Assembly: GCA_036365455.1 (NCBI GenBank)
Contig: JAWQUS010000010.1
Coordinates: 23,236,501 to 23,300,500, forward strand
Length of the DNA stretch: 64,000 nucleotides
DNA from: Macrosoma leucophasiata
Taxonomy: Eukaryota; Arthropoda; Insecta; Lepidoptera; Hedylidae
Reading direction: 5' to 3'
The translations under genes and the position numbers were made by a program. The first letter of the stretch is position 1. Each line of letters begins with the position of its first letter. The notes under the pieces are model-generated. The model saw only the letters and a program-made list of their open reading frames with translations, had not been told where the DNA came from and ran no database searches. Of this stretch, positions 11,220 through 21,962 are shown one piece after another.

Positions 11220-11515
11220 CTTTACTGGTGGTAGAGCTACAGTGACGGAGCTCGCGGGCGTAGGCATCACCGCATTACCTAATATACTTGCCGCTAAATG
11301 GTAGTGTTCAGCACTATCGTGTTCCGGTCAGGTGGTAATGTACAGCCCTGTAATTTCCGGCACAGAGGCATAACATCTCAGGCCTCAGGAGTGGTAACGC
11401 ATCTGCAATTTGACCTTGGTCTTTTTGTAAGTGACTATAGGCTGCAGTCATCACTTAACATCAATGTGAATTGGAAGCTTGGCTGCCACTTCCATAACAT
11501 AAATTAAAAAAAAAA
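11220..11515 (+). mobile_element. R290, near full length
   Basis: It runs from TTTACTGGTGGTAGAGCTAC to TTCCATAACATAAATTAAAAA. The two small open frames inside are chance frames common to the family. Confidence 0.92.
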
Positions 11516-11674
11516 TTAAAAAACTGATACCCCGTCAACGAACCCGTCTTAAAAAGCTGTCGATATTGTTATTGCTGTCGATTTTTAATGTCAATGGAGG
11601 TACCTATATAGGTATATCTCCTCATACGCCAATTGCCCGCACCGTGATGGTCCAGAGACAGAAAGCTACCACCA

Positions 11675-11795
11675 TATCAAAAATCTGTATGAAGAGAATG
11701 ATGAATGTTGAAGAAGCACTTCAGGTGTGTCAGGACCATCCCGGTCCTGGATCTGGCGCTCCACAGTACTCCACACTCTTTGCCTATCCATAAGG
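11675..11795 (+). pseudogene. RTE LINE C-terminal fragment, diverged
   Basis: The plus-strand frame MKRMMNVEEALQVCQDH followed by a broken end aligns with MKRMMKVDEAREVCQNRD of the young RTE copies at 12.4 and 57.6 kb. About 120 bp remain. Confidence 0.7.
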
Positions 11796-11799
11796 GAAC

Positions 11800-12344
11800 T
11801 TAGCGAAAAGCTGCATACAAATAAAAAAAACATAAAGTTAATTTTCAACTAAATCTATCCTACAAGTTCGTAACTCCATACAAACTCAACGATATAGCCT
11901 ATTCAATTACAAACGACCTTCGCCTAACAACACCTCATTAAAGCTAGCCAAAGATCAACAAAGCTATCCCGGCTAATTTTTAGCCTCGCGATCATTAAGC
12001 TATCCCCCTTAACACGATCGCCGCAAATTAATCGGGCCCCCTCCCGCTCGTTAGGTGCGGGGCGGGGGGGAGGGTGCGGACCACCGCTGCGCCTCTGTAA
12101 TCTGGGAGCGCTGTGCAGGGCCTTTGTTCGTGTGCCAGTTTTGTTTTCTTGTATAATTTATTATGTGAACATTTGAGATTCTCAAGGCGAATACGCCTTG
12201 AGGTTTATGACATAAATCCGTAAAATTATATTCGACATTATATTTTCGTGTATTTATTTTTTATAAATTTTATTTTAACATCAGCACTCACATTAAATAA
12301 ATTACATATCGGCTACTTTTCAGTTGGATACCGAACAATATATA
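11800..12344. other. No gene; GC-rich patch at about 12,000-12,130
   Basis: No frame or repeat was recognised. Around 12,045-12,080 there is a G-run (GGGGCGGGGGGGAGGG) flanked by a C-rich run, which could form a G-quadruplex or be a CpG-type regulatory patch. Confidence 0.3.
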
Positions 12345-12812
12345 CTATGTATGTATGTATGTATCTTCACGCCAGGTCCCTAACTGGGTAGGCAGAGAGT
12401 GTAGTGCGCCAGATATCCCGGTTCTGACAAACCTCTCGTGCCTCGTCTACCTTCATCATTCTCTTCATACATGCACGCCGATTCCTAAGACTTTTGACCC
12501 CACCATCAGACAGAACTCGACCTATTTGGTCATGGTAGGTAAGTCTTGGTCTTCCTGGGCCTCTGCAACCATCCACATTCGCATTGTATATCTGTTTCGT
12601 CATTCGCTCATTCGACATTCTTTCTATATGCCCGAACCATCGGAGCATGCCTTTTTTCATTTTTACACCGATACTATCATTCACACAAAGTCTCTTTCTT
12701 ACATCTTCATTACGAACGCGATCGGTGAGTGATACACCACAGATCTTGCGCAAAGATCTCATCTCGACCGCGTTCAACTTACTTTCCTGCATACCCAGCT
12801 CTCGCTTCAATA
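12345..12812 (-). pseudogene. RTE-type LINE 3' end, young copy
   Basis: The minus-strand frame 12,810-12,367 (147 codons) has no internal stop and carries the typical RTE reverse-transcriptase C-terminus: NAVEMRSLRKICGVSLTDR, MLRWFGHIERMSNER, GRPRLTYHDQIGRVLSDG, RRACMKRMMKVDEAREVC. Compared with 57.6 kb the extreme N-terminal part is out of frame (ESWVCRKEHES there, MKRELGMQES here), so a small indel is present and the first codons are not a true start. The element ends in a GATACATACATACATA microsatellite, typical of RTE 3' ends. The catalytic RT domain and endonuclease are missing. The near-identity to 36.4 and 57.6 kb indicates recent spread. Confidence 0.85.
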
Positions 12813-12818
12813 CATACT

Positions 12819-13025
12819 ACTTCCTACTTATACTATAAATGCGAAAGTTTGTGAGTATTGATGGATGGATGGATGGATGTTTGTTACTCTTTCACGAAAA
12901 AACTACTGGACGGATTTGGATGAATCTTTACAGTAATATAGTTTATACATTGGAATAATATAAGTATAGACTACAATTGACAATGATAAAAATACACGCG
13001 GACGAAGTCGCAGTCAAAAACTAGT
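12819..13025 (+). mobile_element. Lep1-type nonautonomous Helitron
   Basis: It opens with TACTATAAATGCGAAAGTTT, followed by a (GGAT)n run, CTCTTTCACGAAAAAACTAC and GGATTTGGATGAATC. It closes with ACACGCGGACGAAGTCGCAG..CTAGT. This matches the Lepidopteran Lep1 Helitron layout and lacks coding capacity and inverted ends. Confidence 0.85.
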
Positions 13026-13027
13026 AC

Positions 13028-13930
13028 CACATATTCCTTGACTGGGCATCACACTCAGTCATAGGAGTTGTGGCTACTTACTCGGAGAAGGAGAAAACTT
13101 TCTTAAAATTTGTAATGAAGTATTTCGAATGTTGAAAACTAACTCAAAACTAAAATATAGGATTATGCATGTCACAGAAACACATCAAACAAATGACATA
13201 TATTTTAATAATAATGCATTAGTTACTCATGTTTTGCTCGCTTAAATAAATACACAAGCATCAAATTTGGTTTAAGAAATATACAGTTAAGCACGCCAAT
13301 AAAGGCGATCGCAAATATTTTTTTCTTCCCACTTTATTTGAACCGCGGTGTGCCTCCAAAATTGAGTTGTACGGCTTTCGCGTACTTTTTTTCAACTTTT
13401 TACAATTCCCCGGCGGTCCCCCGTAATCACTTGTGTGTTTGTTTATTTATTTACCGTACACCGTGCGCCTGCGCAGGTTTGTTGGACCTGTTACTTTATA
13501 GCGTTTCGCTCCACTTTGATAGATTTTACTATTACTTTAATAATTAATGAGGATGAAATTAATGTAAAAAATATTATTAGGTACTATTACAATTTATTAA
13601 GTTTTACTTCTGTTCGAAATAGCTAATGAATGAAGGATAGAATTAGGTTCTCACATAAGTTTTTTAAGCAAATAAAAAACTAGGTACCTACCTACTTTAC
13701 TGAGCTCGTGTCTTGGATTCGATAAACATAGTATTGTCAGGTCAACAGGATCAAACTCTCGGATCTAGCAGTAGTCTTAGCGTTCTCTACTGCTAAATAT
13801 GATGATCAAGCGACACTTAGGTACCGAGGTGTTTACATGACTAAAAATAAACGGAGACTTTGTGTGGATGCCAACAGACTTGACTTTTGACATTTTCTCG
13901 AATAAGTGTATCGAAGTGTAAACAACAGCA
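13028..13930. other. No gene recognised
   Basis: AT-rich, with a GC-richer patch at about 13,340-13,510 containing GTGCGCCTGCGCAG, an imperfect NRF1-like palindrome. Short frames here have no domain support. Confidence 0.4.
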
Positions 13931-13937
13931 ACCTCTT

Positions 13938-14150
13938 TGGCGACCCGGTTAGTCCAGCGGTGTGAGACGACCGTTTGATTCGAAGGGTCGCGGGTTCGAT
14001 CCCCGCAAATATTGTTGCCCGCCCTTATTTGTTTCGGGTTAGGGCGTTTGTGTGTATTGTGTATGTATAACGGCACCCACGACACAAATGTATACCTAGT
14101 GTGGGTGGTGTTGTGAGTGTAAGCGTAAGTATTTTAGACGCATATTTAAT
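13938..14150 (+). mobile_element. tSINE-1 (tRNA-derived SINE)
   Basis: The tRNA-like head has an A box (GGTTAGTCCAGCGGTG) and a B box (GGGTTCGATCCCC). It is followed by the family body TTTGTTTCGGG..GTGTTTGTG, GGCACCCACGACACA and TGAGTGTAAGCGTAAG. The copy lacks the CACCGGAACAAATAT junction seen at 43,998-44,014. Internal pol III promoter boxes are expected to drive transcription in active members. Confidence 0.85.
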
Positions 14151-14212
14151 ACGCTAAAATACTCAGTAATACCTATTTATTAGGGAGTCATACATTACCA
14201 CGATAGAGCTGA

Positions 14213-14482
14213 ACTTTTTTTTATTTAATGAAAGTGGCAAACAAGCGTACAGTTCACATTGATGTTAAGTGATGACTGCAGCCTATAAACACTTACACAA
14301 AGACTCATAATGCAGATGCGTTACCACCCCTAAGACCTCTTTGATAAGTTATTACGGGGCCGTGCATTCCCATCTAACTGGAATACGATAGCGCTGAACC
14401 ATTTAGTGGCAGATTGATTAGATAATGCGGTGGTGCCTACGCCCCCGAGGTCCTACACTAGAACTCTACCACCAGTAGAAAC
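14213..14482 (-). mobile_element. R290, diverged full-length copy
   Basis: From a T-run and AAAGTGGCAAACAAGCGTAC to CTCTACCACCAGTAGAA. Several blocks are shortened. Confidence 0.85.
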
Positions 14483-14524
14483 TCTACCATATTCTCCATT
14501 ACATATAATTATTTAGACGTCAAA

Positions 14525-14850
14525 AAAAAAAACGTTAACGTTCACGCCTGTAATCCCCGAAGGGGTAGGCAGAGGTAAATGCATGCATTCAAGCAGACAT
14601 GCAAACACCCACGATTCGCCGGTTACGTTTTGGCCCATGAAACAGGTGGCGAGCCTGTTTCCATCTCCAGGCACATTACCAAACTTCGAGGTACTTGGAA
14701 ATTTCCAGAAAATGGAAAAATCCCAATAGAACCAGTGATATAGGACTTTACACCATTATCTCTGATAACCCCCTACCCGGGAATCGAACCCAGGACCCCA
14801 GGGTAGTAGTAGTGGCCTGCTACTATGCTACCGAGGCAGTTAATTAGAGT
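14525..14850 (-). mobile_element. tSINE-2 (tRNA-derived SINE)
   Basis: In minus orientation the head reads ACTGCCTCGGTAGCATAGTA..., with a B box GGGTTCGATTCCC at about 14,778-14,790. The body carries CCATTTTCTGGAAATTTCC and CACCTGTTTCATGGGCC. It matches the sense copy at 36,092-36,365. Confidence 0.85.
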
Positions 14851-14912
14851 TTACCTTGAGAATTATTTAGAGTTAAACTTTTTTACCTCAACCAGTAAGT
14901 AACCCCTAAGTC

Positions 14913-15204
14913 TTTACTGGTGGTAGAGCTCCAGTGACGGAGCTCGCGGGCGTAGGCACCACCGCATTACCTAATATACTTGCCGCTAAATGGTAGTGTT
15001 CAGCACTATCGTGTTCTGGTCAGGTGGTAATGTACGGCCCTGTAATTTCCGGCACAGAGGCATAACACCTTAGGCCTCAGGAGTGGCAACGCATCTGCAT
15101 TTTGATCGCTGGTCATTGTGTGGGTGTCTAAAGGCTGCAGTCACCACTTAACATCAATGTGAACTGTATGCTTGTTTGCCACTTTTATGACAGTAAAAAA
15201 AAAA
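14913..15204 (+). mobile_element. R290, full length, absent from the neighbouring duplicate
   Basis: From TTTACTGGTGGTAGAGCTCC to CAGTAAAAAAAAAA. The corresponding point in the second duplication unit (about 15,796) has no insertion, so it acts as a near-empty site. Confidence 0.92.
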
Positions 15205-15462
15205 CTTCCAGATATTTACAAAAGTATATAAAAACGTTGTAATCTAAACTAATATTATAAGGAGGTAATATTATTTGTTTGTTTGTTTGTAAAGAATAGG
15301 CTCAAAAACTTCGGGCCCTATTTTAAAAATTCTTTAATAAATCACTTTTTAATTATTTTGATTAAAACCGAGTTGAACATTTTTGCAACCGATTTCTGGG
15401 TTACATACCAACATTTTAAGGGTAAGTGAACGTGAGGCATTCCGCTTCTTTATTTAGTTTTT

Positions 15463-15691
15463 TTTTTTTTTTATGGAATGGGCAAACAAGCATGCCGTTC
15501 ACATTGATGTTAAGTGATGACTGCAGCCTATAGACACCCACACAAAGACCGAGGTCAAAATGCAGATCCGTTACCACTCCTGAGGCCTAAGGTGTTATGC
15601 CTCTGTGCCGGAAATCACAGGGCCGTACATCACCACCTGATCATAACACGCCTACGCCCGCGAGCTCCGTCACTGGAGCTCTACCACCAGT
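15463..15691 (-). mobile_element. R290 with internal deletion
   Basis: From a T-run and ATGGGCAAACAAGCATGCCG to CTCTACCACCAGTGG. The CAGCACTACCATTTAG..GCGGTGG segment is deleted (CACCTGATC joins ACACGCCTACG). Confidence 0.85.
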
Positions 15692-16028
15692 GGAAAAAGG
15701 ACTTTACACCGTTATCTCTGAAAACCCCCGGGAATCGAATCCAGGACCCCAGGGTAGTAGAAGTGGTAACTTTTTTTACCTCAACCAGTAAGTAACCCAA
15801 GATTGCCACAAAAGTATATAAAATTGTTGTAATCTAATAAATAATCGGAGTGCAACGCCACGCCGGTGGCAGTGCCCGCGGCCACGTCACTTCGTCAATG
15901 GTAATAAATCACTTTTTAATTATTTTGATTAAAACCGAGTTGAACATTTTTGCAACCGAATTTTGGGCCACATACCAACATTTTAAGGGTAAGTGAACAT
16001 GAGACATTCCGCTTCTTTATTTTGGTTT

Positions 16029-16312
16029 GTTTTTTTTTTATGGAAGTGGCAAACAAGTATTCATTCCACATTGATGTTAAGTGATGACTGCAGCCTATAG
16101 ACACCCACACAAAAACCGAGGTCAAAATGCAGATGCGTTAGCACTAATGAGGCCTAAGGTGTTATGCCTCTGTGCCTGAAATTACAGGGTCGTACATTAC
16201 CACCTGACCGGAACACGATAGTGCTGAACACTAACATTTAGCGACAAGTTTATAGGTAATGCGGTGGTGCCTACGCCCGCGAGCTCCGTCACTGGAGCTC
16301 TACCACCAGTAA
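16029..16312 (-). mobile_element. R290, full length (duplicate-unit copy)
   Basis: From a T-run and GGAAGTGGCAAACAAGTATT to CTCTACCACCAGTAAAA. It keeps the segment lost in the 15,463-15,691 copy. Confidence 0.9.
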
Positions 16313-16740
16313 AAATTTCGAAATTAATTCTTGAAATGATTTGAAGTACTTGTTTACCGCATTCATGACACAGTAAAAAACGTGCAAATTCGTCAATATT
16401 TTCAAGTTAAAACATTTTTTTAACCCACCCCCATTTCCCACAGTGACAATCACTGCGTGACTTCCGACAAACGTGGAATCGTCCAAAAAACATCAAAGAA
16501 GCACCGATACGTGTCTTTTGCTCGTTCGGACACCTTTGGGGGACAAAGAGTACCCCAGTTTTTATTGTTTAATCTCCCACAATTCGGTTTGAACACGTCC
16601 GATATATAAATAGTTGGGTGAACTATGCGAAGAGTCCCTTTTGTTTTGGTGTTCTATGGATTTTTAATTGAGCAATTGTAATTGTGAATAATTATTATTG
16701 TTTAGTTAATGGATTTGGTCCTATAGAAAGTTTTTTACTA
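16313..16740. promoter_or_regulatory. Gene-free stretch with an isolated TATA-like box
   Basis: No frame was recognised. GATATATAAATAG at about 16,600-16,612 is a strong match to a TATA box, but no exon or initiator could be tied to it. Chance occurrence in AT-rich DNA is likely. Confidence 0.2.
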
Positions 16741-16830
16741 GTGGTAAAGTCCCAGTGTAGGAGCTCAATGTGAACTAACCATAATAGGCTATCTGCCGCC
16801 AAATGGTAGCGTTCCACAGCAAACAATTGC
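16741..16830 (+). mobile_element. R290 scraps
   Basis: Two short blocks, CTAGTGGTAAAGTCCCAG and CTGCCGCCAAATGGTAGCGT, remain of a decayed copy. Confidence 0.5.
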
Positions 16831-16840
16831 ATTTGACTTT

Positions 16841-17131
16841 TTTTTTTTTTTTTATGTTATCGAGTTGGCAAACAAGCATGCAGTTCACATTGATGTTAAG
16901 TGATGACTGCAGCCTATAGACACCCACACAAAGACCACGATCAAAATGCAGATGCGTTACCACTCCTGAGGCCTAAGGTGTTATGCCTCTGTGCCGGAAA
17001 TTACAGGGCCGTACATTACCACCTGACCGGAACACGATAGTGCTGAACACTACCATTTAGCGGCAAGTATATTAGGTAATGTGGTGGTGCCTACGCCCGC
17101 GAGCTCCGTCACTGGAGCTCTACCACCAGTA
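16841..17131 (-). mobile_element. R290, full length
   Basis: From a T16 run and GTTGGCAAACAAGCATGCAG to GAGCTCTACCACCAGTAA, close to the family consensus. Confidence 0.93.
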
Positions 17132-17312
17132 ATACATGGATGTTGAGTGATGATAGCAACCGATAAACACCCACACAAAGACCAGAGGTCAAAATTCGAT
17201 GCGTTGCCAACCCTTAGACCTTAATCGTCATGTCTGTGTGATAGTTATTACGGAGCAATACATTACCATCTAACCGAAACAATATAGTGCTGAACACTAC
17301 CATTTTGTGGCA
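17132..17312 (-). mobile_element. R290, old diverged copy
   Basis: ATGTTGAGTGATGATAGCAA, CCCACACAAAGACCAGAGGT and GCTGAACACTACCATTTTGT align along the family, with many substitutions. It abuts the younger copy. Confidence 0.75.
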
Positions 17313-17319
17313 GATTTTT

Positions 17320-17480
17320 GTACCTTCACGTCAAGTCGCTCCCACGGTAGGCAGAGAGTATGGACCGCCAGATATCCCGGTCCTGACACACCTCACTTGT
17401 TTCTTCTACGTTCATAATTCTCGTCATACATACACACTGCACACCGATTCCTAAGACTCTTGACCCCACCTTCATTATTA
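17320..17480 (-). pseudogene. RTE LINE C-terminal fragment
   Basis: The minus-strand frame reads VGSRVLGIGVQCVCMTRIM and SEVCQDRDIWRSILSAYRG, aligning with the last ~50 residues of the RTE copies. It is diverged. Confidence 0.75.
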
Positions 17481-17555
17481 CAGTAAAAGTGGGGTTTTTC
17501 TTAATCAACATTTTCACAAATAACTATGAACATGCTAATCCATTAATTTTTTTTT

Positions 17556-17843
17556 TTTTTTATGTAATAAAAGTGGCAAACAAGCATGCAGTTCACATTG
17601 ATGTTAAGTGATGACTGCAGCCTATAGACACCCACACAATGACCAGAGGTCAAAATGCAGATGCGCTGCCACTCCTGAGGCCTAAGGTGTTATGGCCTCT
17701 GTGCCTGAAATTACAGGGCCGTACATTACCACCTGATCGGAACACGATAGTGCTGAACACTACCATTTAGCGGCAAGTATATTAGGTAATGCGGTGGTGC
17801 CTACGCCCGCGAGCTCCGTCACTGGAGCTCTACCACCAGTAAA
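17556..17843 (-). mobile_element. R290, full length
   Basis: From a T-run and AAAGTGGCAAACAAGCATGC to CTCTACCACCAGTAAACTA. It is consensus-like. Confidence 0.93.
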
Positions 17844-18165
17844 CTAACTACTTCCCCCACCCTGAGAACCTATCCACCATTATTGAAAAACCAAGATCGG
17901 TTTCAATCATAAAAATCTTTTATCAAACAAATACTAACCGAATAACAAATCAAGTTATTTGAAGGTAGATACATCAGTATACGTCAGCAGTAAATGTTTA
18001 TGCATACGCCGGAGTATAGCATTGTGAACAAAATGGCGGTACGGTGTCCCGGTGGACGTTGCGTCTCGTCTTGAAACTATTCGATGCAAATTCCCACATC
18101 GACCGTGTGAGTGGGCTTAAGGTATGAGCGGGAAGCGAAATTTATAAGCAATATAAATTTAAGGA
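17844..18165. other. No feature seen
   Basis: No frame or known repeat. GC-richer words around 18,030-18,110 have no second copy in the window. Confidence 0.4.
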
Positions 18166-18342
18166 CTAGGAAGGACTAGGCATCAATGTCAACGGCGAAT
18201 ACATCACTCACCTTCGGTTTACCGACGATATTATAGTCATGGCAGAGTCGCTGGAAGATCTCAGCACAATGCTCGAAGACCTCAATCGAGTATCCCAAAG
18301 AGTGGGCCTTAAAATAAACATGGATAAGACCAAGGTCATGTT
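18166..18342 (+). pseudogene. RTE-type reverse transcriptase core fragment
   Basis: The frame reads YITHLRFTDDIIVMAESLED then LSTMLEDLNRVSQRVGLKIN and MDKTKVMFN. LRFTDDI is the RT motif C region (normally F/YADD) with Thr in place of Ala, followed by the RTE-typical MAESLEDL and LKIN.DKTK blocks. Only about 58 codons remain; the copy is cut at both ends and a LINE 3' end lies directly against it. Confidence 0.8.
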
Positions 18343-18476
18343 CAATTTTTTTTTATGTCAAAGCATTGATAACCAAGCAGACGGGCCACCTGATGGAAAG
18401 TGGATACCGTTGCCTATGCCAGGAGAGTTGCCAACGCACTGCCAGCCCTGAAGGACTCTTTTGACGCCAGTTTGTT
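18343..18476 (-). mobile_element. LINE 3'-end fragment
   Basis: A T-run then ATGTCAAAGCATTGATAACC, AGCAGACGGGCCACCTGATG and TTTTGACGCCAGTTT, the reverse of the 28.3-28.4 kb tail. Confidence 0.85.
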
Positions 18477-18560
18477 CTCATCATCTCTCATGTTCTCATC
18501 ATGTTGTTGGTTCTCATCTCTCTGATACGCATGATACGATCAGGAAAAGATTCGTTGGAA

Positions 18561-18771
18561 TAAAAAGACACTCGTCACAAGTCGTTAAACCTTGTCGGAG
18601 TCCTTATGGGCGGTTTGAAAACATCCGACAGCGGGTTGGCCACTAACCCGTATCTCCACCAACTCGCAGCGTGGTGGAGTAAGCTCCAGGCCTCCCCCAA
18701 AAAAGGGAAGAGATTCGTGCCCAGCAGTGGAACGTATAATGGGTTGCCATTATTATTATTAAAAAGACACT
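18561..18771 (+). mobile_element. S5S SINE, 5'-truncated, with 12-bp target-site duplication
   Basis: The 3' two thirds of the 5S-derived SINE (GTCGTTAAACCTTGTCGGAG to AATGGGTTGCCATTATTATT) lies between identical TAAAAAGACACT copies at 18,561-18,572 and 18,760-18,771. This is direct evidence of target-primed retroposition with 5' truncation. The 5S-like head is missing. Confidence 0.92.
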
Positions 18772-19350
18772 TTTTGCGACTGTGTTAATTTTTTTTTATC
18801 GTTATATTTGTAATCTAAAAGAAAGATGTCGGGACGTGACGACCCAATCCCAGTGAAGGAGAATTCTTCCGCTAGTACAGTCAGCAAAATAATGGCAATC
18901 AAACCAATAGCGGTAGTAAATTCCTATATGGGCGTCTCGCGATAAAACTACCGCCAATGCGATCCAATAGGGAATATTCTCCTCGAATGATGCGCATCAC
19001 GATTCAATATTGAACATACGATTGATGATTGATATAGATTAAACATGCAGCAGACGGTTTCATACTTTTGAAATCTTCCTCACTACAAGTGGTATTTGAA
19101 AACCGCATCCTCTTATATCTTGGACTGCTGCTCAAGGAATGCTCGGCATGCAATATTCACTTCTATGGTGTAAGCCGACTTTAAATAGCAATGTTGGCCA
19201 ATGAAGGATTATGTGATCGAAGCTATTGTTTCGACCATAACATTGGAAATGTGTTTAATATTGGAAACGACAGAAAAATTACTTGGATTTCGAGGTCATA
19301 GGTATTACCGCCGAGTATGGCCCAGTAATAACAATCACAGAGACATATTA
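18772..19350. other. No gene recognised
   Basis: Mixed-composition sequence without a supported frame. An R290-like scrap (CCCAGTAATAACAATCACAG) at about 19,321 precedes the tandem repeat. Confidence 0.35.
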
Positions 19351-19472
19351 GTTGCTTTTATCTGTTTAGCAACGAATTTCAGACTGTTGCTTTTATCTGT
19401 TTCGCAACTAACTTCAGACTGTTGCTTTTATCTGTTTAACGTCTAACTTAAGACTGTTGCTTTTATATGTCG
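19351..19472. repeat. 35-bp tandem repeat, about 3.5 units
   Basis: Units start at 19,351, 19,386, 19,421 and 19,456, each opening GTTGCTTTTATCTGTTT and closing with TTCAGACT or TTAAGACT. The plus-strand 81-codon frame through it is not a gene. Confidence 0.95.
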
Positions 19473-19787
19473 GTGTGCGCAAATAGTAGAATTAGGTAGA
19501 TTGATTCCTTTTTGAAAATTAACTATCATCATTTTTTAAAAAAGAAGTGTAACTTACTAGGGGAACATGGGGTCATGGGAGTCCGTGGTAATAAGAGTCA
19601 CCTATATATCCGTGAATCTATACACGCGAGCAATACATAAACTACCTCCCCATCCCTGCATTGTATCCCCGCCATCGCCTTGGATGACTTAAGTTTGTAG
19701 GCGCCTGCGCATTTGAGATATTATTATGATAATGTTTTTTTTTATTTGTTAGTTTTATTATTTTACGTTGAATTGGAACAAACGTTA

Positions 19788-20016
19788 ACACCCGTATTCT
19801 AAGTCGTAATCTCGACCTTAACTCAATCTCACTTAATGGAATTGGTATTCTTAGTTATAACTAATTACGTCAACTCGACATTCTGCCTCCGTTTGAGATA
19901 AGAAAGCAACTGTCAAACTCCAAGGTAGCTCACCACCTTCGAGATGTCCTCATAAAGTATTCTTAGCTGAGTATGAGTCAAACAATTTTTCAAGTGACTT
20001 CTTAGAATATGGGTTC
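19788..20016. mobile_element. MITE, ~230 bp
   Basis: Terminal inverted repeats AACACCCGTATTCTAAG (left) and CTTAGAATATGGGTT (right) bracket a non-coding core. Internal words such as TCAACTCGACATTCTGCCTC and TTTGAGATAAGAAAGC have no frame. Upstream 19,480-19,787 shows nothing. Confidence 0.65.
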
Positions 20017-20109
20017 TCATAATTTACACGTATATCGTAACAATTATGTATAGTGTGGAAAGAATCAATTATTTACAAATTCCTCCATTTTCCCATTTCA
20101 AAAGAAACT

Positions 20110-20290
20110 GAGAAAAGAATGAATTTGGTCGTCATAATAGAGGTTATTCACTTGGCAGAATTCCAAGTGCAGTCAATACTGAGAAGAACTCCGCCACTGA
20201 AGAAACTCAGTACAGTTTTTTTGAATTAAAACTTAAATCTAATACAGTCTGTAATTACACAGTACGTCATGTTTTCGAAATAGCCGTAAT
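20110..20290 (-). repeat. Repeat X, partial copy
   Basis: ATTCCAAGTGCAGTCAATAC, GAGAAGAACTCCGCCACTGA and ACTCAGTACAG match, in order, the reverse of 42,170-42,240 and the forward sequence at 60,118-60,175. It is a dispersed family with three members here. Confidence 0.7.
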
Positions 20291-20382
20291 GTAGATGTCT
20301 ATACGCTGTAGGCTGCATTCATCACTTATGAACATCAATGTGAGCTGCTTGCTTGTTTGCCACCGTCCATCCATAAAAAAAT
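20291..20382 (+). mobile_element. R290 3'-end fragment
   Basis: From GTAGATGTCTATACGCTGTA to TTTGCCACCGTCCATCCATA plus an A-run. Confidence 0.75.
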
Positions 20383-20394
20383 AACTTACCTACG

Positions 20395-20790
20395 TCATCG
20401 AAACGATACAATGTAGCGAGTGGATTAGAAACAGGAAGCAAAATGCAAATTCCACTAGTTCCCGACCTACAACTGTGTGCAGATATACGCGCATTAGAAA
20501 TAATGGTCGCTGGGCTACATTAATTATTTATCAGCCAGGATAAATCTGTTATGATTTGTTAGTACTACTTTGTAATATAGATATACATCGGATGTAACTA
20601 ACTAGTACGCTCGCGGCCTTGCGTTTGTTACCTATGTCTTTGTCACAGTCCAATCTATCACCCTAGGAATTGGTAATTGGGAAGAAGTGTAATAGGCCGT
20701 GGGGCCAGTTTCAATAGCCCCACGTAGTTGATAGAACTCATAGAGCTGCTGCCCATTCCGCATTGTTATTTCTACTACCGCCTCCACCTG
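20395..20790. other. No feature confirmed; small minus-strand open frame
   Basis: The minus strand 20,826-20,632 has a 64-codon frame with a non-repetitive peptide (EITMRNGQQLYEFYQLRGAI). It begins in an R290 fragment and has no homologue known to me, so it could be a scrap of a transposon protein or chance. Confidence 0.2.
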
Positions 20791-20794
20791 AATT

Positions 20795-20946
20795 TCCCGG
20801 CACAGAGGCATAAACTTAGGCCTCAAGAGTGGTAGCGCATCTGCATTTGACCTTGGTCTTTGTGTTAGTGTCTATAGGCTGCAGTCATCACTTAACATCA
20901 ATGAGAACTGCATGCTTGTTTGCCACTTCCATTATATTAAAAAAAC
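20795..20946 (+). mobile_element. R290 3' half
   Basis: From TTCCCGGCACAGAGGCATAA to GCCACTTCCATTATATTAAAA, 5'-truncated. Confidence 0.88.
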
Positions 20947-21962
20947 ATTGACAGGTCACCAGTAAAAAGATATTAAAAACACGGAAGTTTCCACTTCCTT
21001 TTGTCCAGAAGTCTTCTCGCAAAGCGAGAGCAGCCCACTGCTATAACTATTGACAGGTAAATAGGAACATTCCAATAGCAATGAACTGGGAACTTTCACA
21101 CATTGGCCACCGCGAGGAGGCTTTGCAAAAAAGGGACGACGACATAAATAAAATATGCAAAACGATACCTCGTTCGCATTATGGTTAGTTCACATTGGTA
21201 AGACAGAAACTGTTCAGTTACTGTGCAAAGTTAAGATGTTAATTAAATAAACACTGGAACCTTCAAAACTGACAAACGTGAATGTGTGAATAGTAGAAGG
21301 TGTGTAAATATTATAAAAAAAAAGAAGCGACGAATTGATAAGCTCCTTTTTTTTCGAAGTCAGTTAAAGTATATGTTATTGTAATTATATCTGCAATAAC
21401 ATTTGCGAATGACATATTATACAAAAAATGCTATTGGTCCCAGAGAACTTGATATCGCATTAGATATATAAAAAAAATGTTTACCAGTTGTTATTTGTGT
21501 GAGTTTCATAATTATTTGTATTTTTTACCTTAACTTAAAATTTTGAAACCAATAAATACATTTTCTTTTATTTTTTTTTTTAATAAAGATTTATTTTTTA
21601 TTTTTAATTTAGGCTAAGTAAGTCCTTTGTCCTCGCCGATTGCTCGGTGAAGTAGACTAATGTCGTCTCGAGACGAGTCGCCTACGTACTACGTCGCTTA
21701 GGTACAAGTATTTAATTAAATAAATCACATAAAGGTACCCACAACACAAGTTTATACCAAGTGTAGAGAAATGAATGTATGTGTATTTTTTAATTTTTAG
21801 ATTTGGAATGAAAGCTAATGTGAAGTCAGCATTAATCCGAATGTTTTCCCACGGTGCGCGCGCGCAGCCGACTGCTTACGATTCGTAACGATCGATGCCC
21901 GCGATCGCGGACCGAGTTTACTTGGTTAATTGTTTGTAGGATTGCTATATATTTTCTATTTT
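20947..21962. other. AT-rich, no gene recognised
   Basis: There is no frame of note. A GC-rich patch around 21,850-21,925 (GCGCGCGCGC run and GCCCGCGATCGCGGACC) stands alone. Confidence 0.4.

Larger units (their letters stand above)
14735..16312. repeat. Imperfect tandem segmental duplication (two ~0.6-0.9 kb units)
   Basis: A block containing the tSINE-2 head region, TTTTTTACCTCAACCAGTAA, ACAAAAGTATATAAAA, ATAAATCACTTTTTAATTAT, GTTGAACATTTTTGCAACCG, CATTCCGCTTCTTTATTT and a minus-strand R290 occurs twice, at 14,735-15,691 and 15,692-16,312. The first unit carries an extra plus-strand R290 (14,913-15,204) that the second lacks. Confidence 0.8.

Noticed and set aside
12355..12732. 125-codon plus-strand frame
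   Set aside because: Antisense shadow of the RTE reverse-transcriptase C-terminus on the minus strand.
16598..16612. TATA box as evidence for a gene at 16.6 kb
   Set aside because: No initiator, exon or frame lies downstream; such words are common by chance in AT-rich DNA.
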